A stretch of DNA of 7,574 nt from assembly GCA_011041825.1 (NCBI GenBank), contig DRAO01000240.1:1-7574 (forward strand), read 5' to 3'. This document shows positions 4,354 to 7,574 of this stretch, piece after piece. This DNA comes from Chloroflexota bacterium. Its GTDB lineage: Bacteria > Chloroflexota > Anaerolineae > SpSt-600. Both the position numbers and the translations under genes were made by a program. Positions within the stretch are counted from its first letter, which is position 1. Each line of letters opens with the position of its first letter. Under the pieces are notes generated by a model. That model ran no database searches and was not told where the DNA came from. It saw nothing but the letters and a program-made list of their open reading frames with translations.

Positions 4354-4369
4354 CTTGCCTCAAACCCTG

Positions 4370-5425
4370 ATGGGAAGTTCGATTGTTCTCGGATGTATGG
4401 CCCTGCTCATCCTGCTGCCCTCCGCCTGCACAGGTGCTCCGGAAGGGCGCAGGATTATAACCCTCAACGGCGCTGGCGCCACCTTCCCCTTGCCCATCTA
4501 CACCGAGTGGATTCACTTATATTCCCAGCAGAACCCTTCGGTCATCATAAACTACCAGGGCATCGGTTCGGGCGGAGGGCAGAAGGCCATCTTGGACGGG
4601 ACAGTGGACTTCGCCGGCTCCGATTCCCCCCTCAATGAAGAACACTACCGCCGGATGCCCGACCTCCAGATGCTGCCAATGGTGGCCGGGGCGATAGTGC
4701 TGGCATATAACCTGGAAGGGGTGGATTCCCTGGTGCTGGATGGGCCTACGGCAGCCCGAATCTTTATGGCGGAAATCACCCGCTGGAACGATGCGGCCAT
4801 CGCCCGCTTGAACCCCGATGCCCATCTCCCCGATGCCCCCATCACCGTGGTGCACCGCTCAGATGGCTCGGGGACCACCGAGATTTTCACCTCTTACCTG
4901 GCGGCGGTGTACCCGGAGTGGGAGGAGAAAGTGGGTGTGGGCAAGGCGGTGGAGTGGCCGGTGGATAAGGCCGGGAGCGGCATCGGGGGCAAGGGCAACC
5001 CCGGCGTAGCCCACGCCATCCAGATCACCCCTAATTCCATCGGCTACCTGGAATTATCCCAGGCGCTGGAGAACGACATCCCCTTTGCCGACCTGATAAA
5101 CGCCGCCGGGAAACGGGTGCGGGCCAACGCCGAGACGATGCAGGCGGCGATGGCGGCTATGGCCGGAGCCTTCGACGAGCGCTTCACCGCCCGCATCGTC
5201 AATGCTCCGGGCGAGAACTCCTGGCCCATTATGGGCTACACCTACCTGATCCTGCATATGGAGCCGGAGGATTGTGCCAAAGCCAAGGCGCTGGCCGATT
5301 TCATCCGCTGGGCCATCACCGACGAAGCCGCCGCCAGGAAGGCGGCAGAAATGGGATATGCCACCCTGCCCCCGGAAGTGGGGGAAAGGGTGTTGGAGAA
5401 GCTGGCGGAAATCCGGTGCCGATAG
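4370..5425 (+). CDS. pstS: phosphate ABC transporter substrate-binding lipoprotein PstS
   Basis: A 351-residue protein that binds phosphate outside the membrane and hands it to PstC-PstA. It has a short signal with LPSAC at 16-20 (lipobox, Cys20), GAGATFP (34-40), YQGIGSGGG (62-70), TVDFAGSD (78-85), RSDGSGTT (163-170), GKGNPGV (207-213), NSIGY (222-226) and ENSWPI near 282-287; Asp, Arg, Ser and Thr in these loops contact phosphate in the family. The start is uncertain. ATG 4370 gives a normal lipoprotein signal but has no ribosome binding site and no N-terminal positive charge. An in-frame ATG at 4238 has one (GAAAGGGG) but would add 44 Arg/Pro/Gly-rich residues read through the terminator, with weak coding bias. 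TGATG at 4369-4373 could couple a short upstream frame to ATG 4370. Confidence 0.93.
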   Translation: MGSSIVLGCMALLILLPSACTGAPEGRRIITLNGAGATFPLPIYTEWIHLYSQQNPSVIINYQGIGSGGGQKAILDGTVDFAGSDSPLNEEHYRRMPDLQMLPMVAGAIVLAYNLEGVDSLVLDGPTAARIFMAEITRWNDAAIARLNPDAHLPDAPITVVHRSDGSGTTEIFTSYLAAVYPEWEEKVGVGKAVEWPVDKAGSGIGGKGNPGVAHAIQITPNSIGYLELSQALENDIPFADLINAAGKRVRANAETMQAAMAAMAGAFDERFTARIVNAPGENSWPIMGYTYLILHMEPEDCAKAKALADFIRWAITDEAAARKAAEMGYATLPPEVGERVLEKLAEIRCR

Positions 5426-5449
5426 AAAGATACAGGAGTCGAAGCTGCA

Positions 5450-6418
5450 ATGGGACAACAAAGCAACCTCAAACGCTTCTGGCGACACGGGGATGCGTTG
5501 TGGGAAGCCTTACTGGTGGCGCTTGCCCTGGCCTTCCTGGTGCTGGTACTCCACATCGGCTGGATGCTGTGGCAGGATTCAGAATTATCGAGGCGAGCTT
5601 TCGGGTGGAGGTTCCTCATCCCCACGGCCATCTCCCATTGGAACCCTGCCAAGGGCCTGTTCCAGGCCTGGCCTTCCATCTACGGCACCCTGGTAACATC
5701 GCTGGTGGCCATTGTGCTGGCGGTGCCGATAAGCATCGGCATTGCCATCTTCCTGGCGGAGATTTGCCCTCCGTGGCTGAGGTTACCCCTCAATTACCTG
5801 GTGGAGATGCTGGCAGCAGTCCCCAGCGTTGTGTACGGGCTGTGGGGGATTTTTGTCTTCCTGCCGACGGTAGCGGTATCGGCGGGTAATTTTCTGGCCG
5901 CTACGCTGGGGAAGGTACCGGGGTTGATGGCCCTCTTCCATGGCCCCATACCAACCTCGGGCCTCAGCCGCCTGGGGGCAAGCTTCATCCTCACGATTAT
6001 GATTATCCCCACCATCGCCGCCGTGAGCAGGGACGTGTTCCTGGCCATCCCCAGGGAGCAGCGGGAAGCGGCCCTGGCCCTGGGAGCCACCCACTGGGAG
6101 GTCATCTGGGATGTGCTCATCCCCTACGGAGCTTCGGGGTTCCTGGGGGCCATCATCCTGGGGCTGGGCAGAGCCCTGGGGGAGACGATGGCCGTCACGA
6201 TGGTCATCGGCAACAGCGTGGAGGGGAGCTACTCCCTGCTGCGGCCTGGCTATACGATGGCCAGCATCATCGCCAACGAGTTCGCCGAAGCGGTCAAGGC
6301 CCTCCATTCAAGCGCCCTGATGGAGATTGGCCTCATCCTCTTCGGCATCACCCTCCTGGTAAATGTGATGGCCCGCATCCTGGTGTGGAGGGTCTCCAGC
6401 CGGGTTCCGGGGAGGTAA
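5450..6418 (+). CDS. pstC: phosphate ABC transporter permease PstC
   Basis: A 322-residue inner-membrane protein, one half of the phosphate channel. It has about six hydrophobic spans (near 18-41, 79-103, 115-140, 176-198, 226-250 and 290-312). The cytoplasmic EAA loop REAALALGATHWEVI at 205-219, followed by LIPYG and GRALGETMAV (240-249), is the contact with PstB and is typical of PstC. The start lies 25 bases after the pstS stop, with CAGGAG upstream at slightly long spacing. The order pstS-pstC-pstA-pstB is the standard one, and PstC preceding PstA agrees with the motif assignment. Confidence 0.93.
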   Translation: MGQQSNLKRFWRHGDALWEALLVALALAFLVLVLHIGWMLWQDSELSRRAFGWRFLIPTAISHWNPAKGLFQAWPSIYGTLVTSLVAIVLAVPISIGIAIFLAEICPPWLRLPLNYLVEMLAAVPSVVYGLWGIFVFLPTVAVSAGNFLAATLGKVPGLMALFHGPIPTSGLSRLGASFILTIMIIPTIAAVSRDVFLAIPREQREAALALGATHWEVIWDVLIPYGASGFLGAIILGLGRALGETMAVTMVIGNSVEGSYSLLRPGYTMASIIANEFAEAVKALHSSALMEIGLILFGITLLVNVMARILVWRVSSRVPGR

Positions 6419-6421
6419 CTT

Positions 6422-7339
6422 ATGGGCGGGGTTCGATTTGAGCATCGCTACACCTACCGTAAAGCGGTGAACATCATTATGCTTTCGACGACGGGGCTCC
6501 TAACCCTGCTGGCCCTGATACCCCTTTTCTGGGTCACGGGTTACGTAATCGTTAAAGGCGGACGCTACCTTGACCTGGATTTCTTCACCAGGCTTCCTGC
6601 TCCCCTGGGCCAGCCAGGTGGCGGGGTGCTCCATGCCATCGAAGGTTCCATACTGATAGTAGCATTGGCAACCCTCTTCTCCGCCCCGGCGGGGGTCCTC
6701 ATCGGCTATTATGCTGCCAGGCATCCTAACACACCCCTGGGGATGGGGGTGAGGTTTGCCACCGATGTGCTGTCGGGGGTGCCTTCCATCGTGGTGGGGC
6801 TTTTCGTCTATGGAGTTGTGGTGGTCAGGTTGCACACTTTCTCCGTGTTGGCAGGGGGTGTGGCGCTGGCCATCATTATGCTCCCCACCGTAATCCGCTC
6901 CACGGAAGAGATGGTCAAGCTGGTTCCCCCCAGCCTGCGGGAGGCAGCGCTGGCCTTGGGTGCCCCCGAATGGAGGACGGCGATAAGCGTGGTGCTCCCC
7001 GCTGCCCTGGAAGGCATCGTAACCGGGGTCATCCTGGGGGTGGCACGAGCCGCAGGGGAAACAGCACCGCTGCTCTTCACCACCTTGGGAAACGACAACT
7101 TCGAGGTGATACGGTTGGCAAAGCTGGCCATCGGCGTGGGGGCATCGCCCTGGGAAATCGCCCGGCTCATCTTAACCCAGCCGGTAGATGCCCTGCCCTT
7201 GACGCTGTGGAAGTACTCCCAGCAACCATATCCCGAGCGGGTCAACCAAGCATGGGCCATAGCTCTGGTGTTGATGATGCTGGTGCTGGGGTTGAACTTG
7301 ATGGCCCGGGTGTGGCTGGCGTATAGGCGGAGGAGATAA
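6422..7339 (+). CDS. pstA: phosphate ABC transporter permease PstA
   Basis: A 305-residue inner-membrane protein, the second half of the phosphate channel. It has about six spans, the EAA loop LREAALALGAPEWRTAISV at 172-190, then GVARAAGETAPLLFT (206-220), the characteristic PstA signature. The start lies 3 bases after the pstC stop. Its ribosome binding site GGGGAGG is inside the last codons of pstC, so the two are translated together. The Arg-rich C terminus (YRRRR) is cytoplasmic. No defects seen. Confidence 0.93.
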   Translation: MGGVRFEHRYTYRKAVNIIMLSTTGLLTLLALIPLFWVTGYVIVKGGRYLDLDFFTRLPAPLGQPGGGVLHAIEGSILIVALATLFSAPAGVLIGYYAARHPNTPLGMGVRFATDVLSGVPSIVVGLFVYGVVVVRLHTFSVLAGGVALAIIMLPTVIRSTEEMVKLVPPSLREAALALGAPEWRTAISVVLPAALEGIVTGVILGVARAAGETAPLLFTTLGNDNFEVIRLAKLAIGVGASPWEIARLILTQPVDALPLTLWKYSQQPYPERVNQAWAIALVLMMLVLGLNLMARVWLAYRRRR

Positions 7340-7399
7340 TCTGAGGGCCAGAGGTTGATGGGCTTTGGGGTTACCTCATTCCTGCAGTGGAGCGAGCCT

Positions 7400-7574
7400 A
7401 TGGCTATAACTGTGGCAGAAAGCCAGTCGAGGCATCCTGTCAAGGTCGAGATAAGGGGTCTCTCGGCTTATTATCACACCCAACAGGTGCTGGAGGACAT
7501 AAACCTGGCCATCCTGGAACGGCGCATAACAGCCATTATTGGGCCTTCGGGATGCGGCAAGAGCACGCTCCTGA
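7400..7574 (+). CDS. pstB: phosphate ABC transporter ATP-binding protein PstB, N-terminal part
   Basis: The first 58 codons are visible; the gene continues past the right edge. The sequence [20 protein letters not shown] is the A-loop region, and [13 protein letters not shown] holds Walker A in the exact form typical of PstB. It hydrolyses ATP in the cytoplasm to drive phosphate uptake through PstC-PstA. ATG 7400 has GGAG 7 bases upstream and gives a normal-length N terminus. An in-frame ATG at 7358 (AGAGG only 3 bases away) would add 14 residues and cannot be excluded. The 60-base gap after pstA holds no recognisable terminator, so it is part of the same operon. Confidence 0.92.
   Translation, partial: MAITVAESQSRHPVKVEIRGLSAYYHTQQVLEDINLAILERRITAIIGPSGCGKSTLL

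Noticed and set aside
4085..4516. Minus-strand ORFs opposite the pst leader and pstS start
   Set aside because: Low-complexity antisense frames with no recognisable motif or good ribosome binding site; they cross the pst promoter and terminator.
5272..5889. Plus-strand ORF bridging pstS and pstC
   Set aside because: Overlaps two well-supported genes in another frame and has no ribosome binding site or motif.

Overview
The window looks like chromosomal DNA from a GC-rich bacterium. Gene content suggests Chloroflexota or a similar deep-branching lineage. The clues are a translin-family gene paired with a tiny Cas4-N-terminus-like membrane protein, an ArsR cluster with a CO-dehydrogenase-gamma-type Fe-S protein, and short GC-rich intergenic palindromes. 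This placement is an inference from gene content only.

Left part (1-1783, all minus strand): an ArsR-type metalloregulated operon. A consensus promoter and a perfect 10+10 bp palindromic operator precede arsR. After it come two very small genes, a 4Fe-4S domain protein, the remains of an arsenite/bile-acid-type permease, and the first 14 codons of an ABC transporter ATPase. The first small gene has an in-frame TGA followed by 22 more coding-like codons. The permease is frameshifted near its start and lacks everything after its first ~65 residues.

Middle (1800-4053, genes on the minus strand): the 5' end of a truncated insertion sequence, with two mutually exclusive hairpins around its ribosome binding site. 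Then, in transcription order from the right, come a 34-codon ORF in a highly structured leader, a fructose-6-phosphate-aldolase-type transaldolase-family enzyme, a small lipoprotein-like membrane protein, a translin-family protein, and an 82-residue Cas4-N-terminus-like membrane protein whose start overlaps the translin gene.

Right part (4178-7574, plus strand): a high-affinity phosphate uptake operon, pstS-pstC-pstA-pstB, with pstB cut by the window edge. PstS captures phosphate outside, PstC and PstA form the channel, and PstB powers it. A consensus-like promoter is followed by a leader holding a strong intrinsic-terminator structure upstream of pstS, which suggests transcription attenuation. 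The same hairpin core, with its outer stem preserved by different base pairs, occurs in the divergent aldolase leader. The two leaders may therefore share a structured RNA element, and this is the most novel-looking signal here together with the in-frame TGA.
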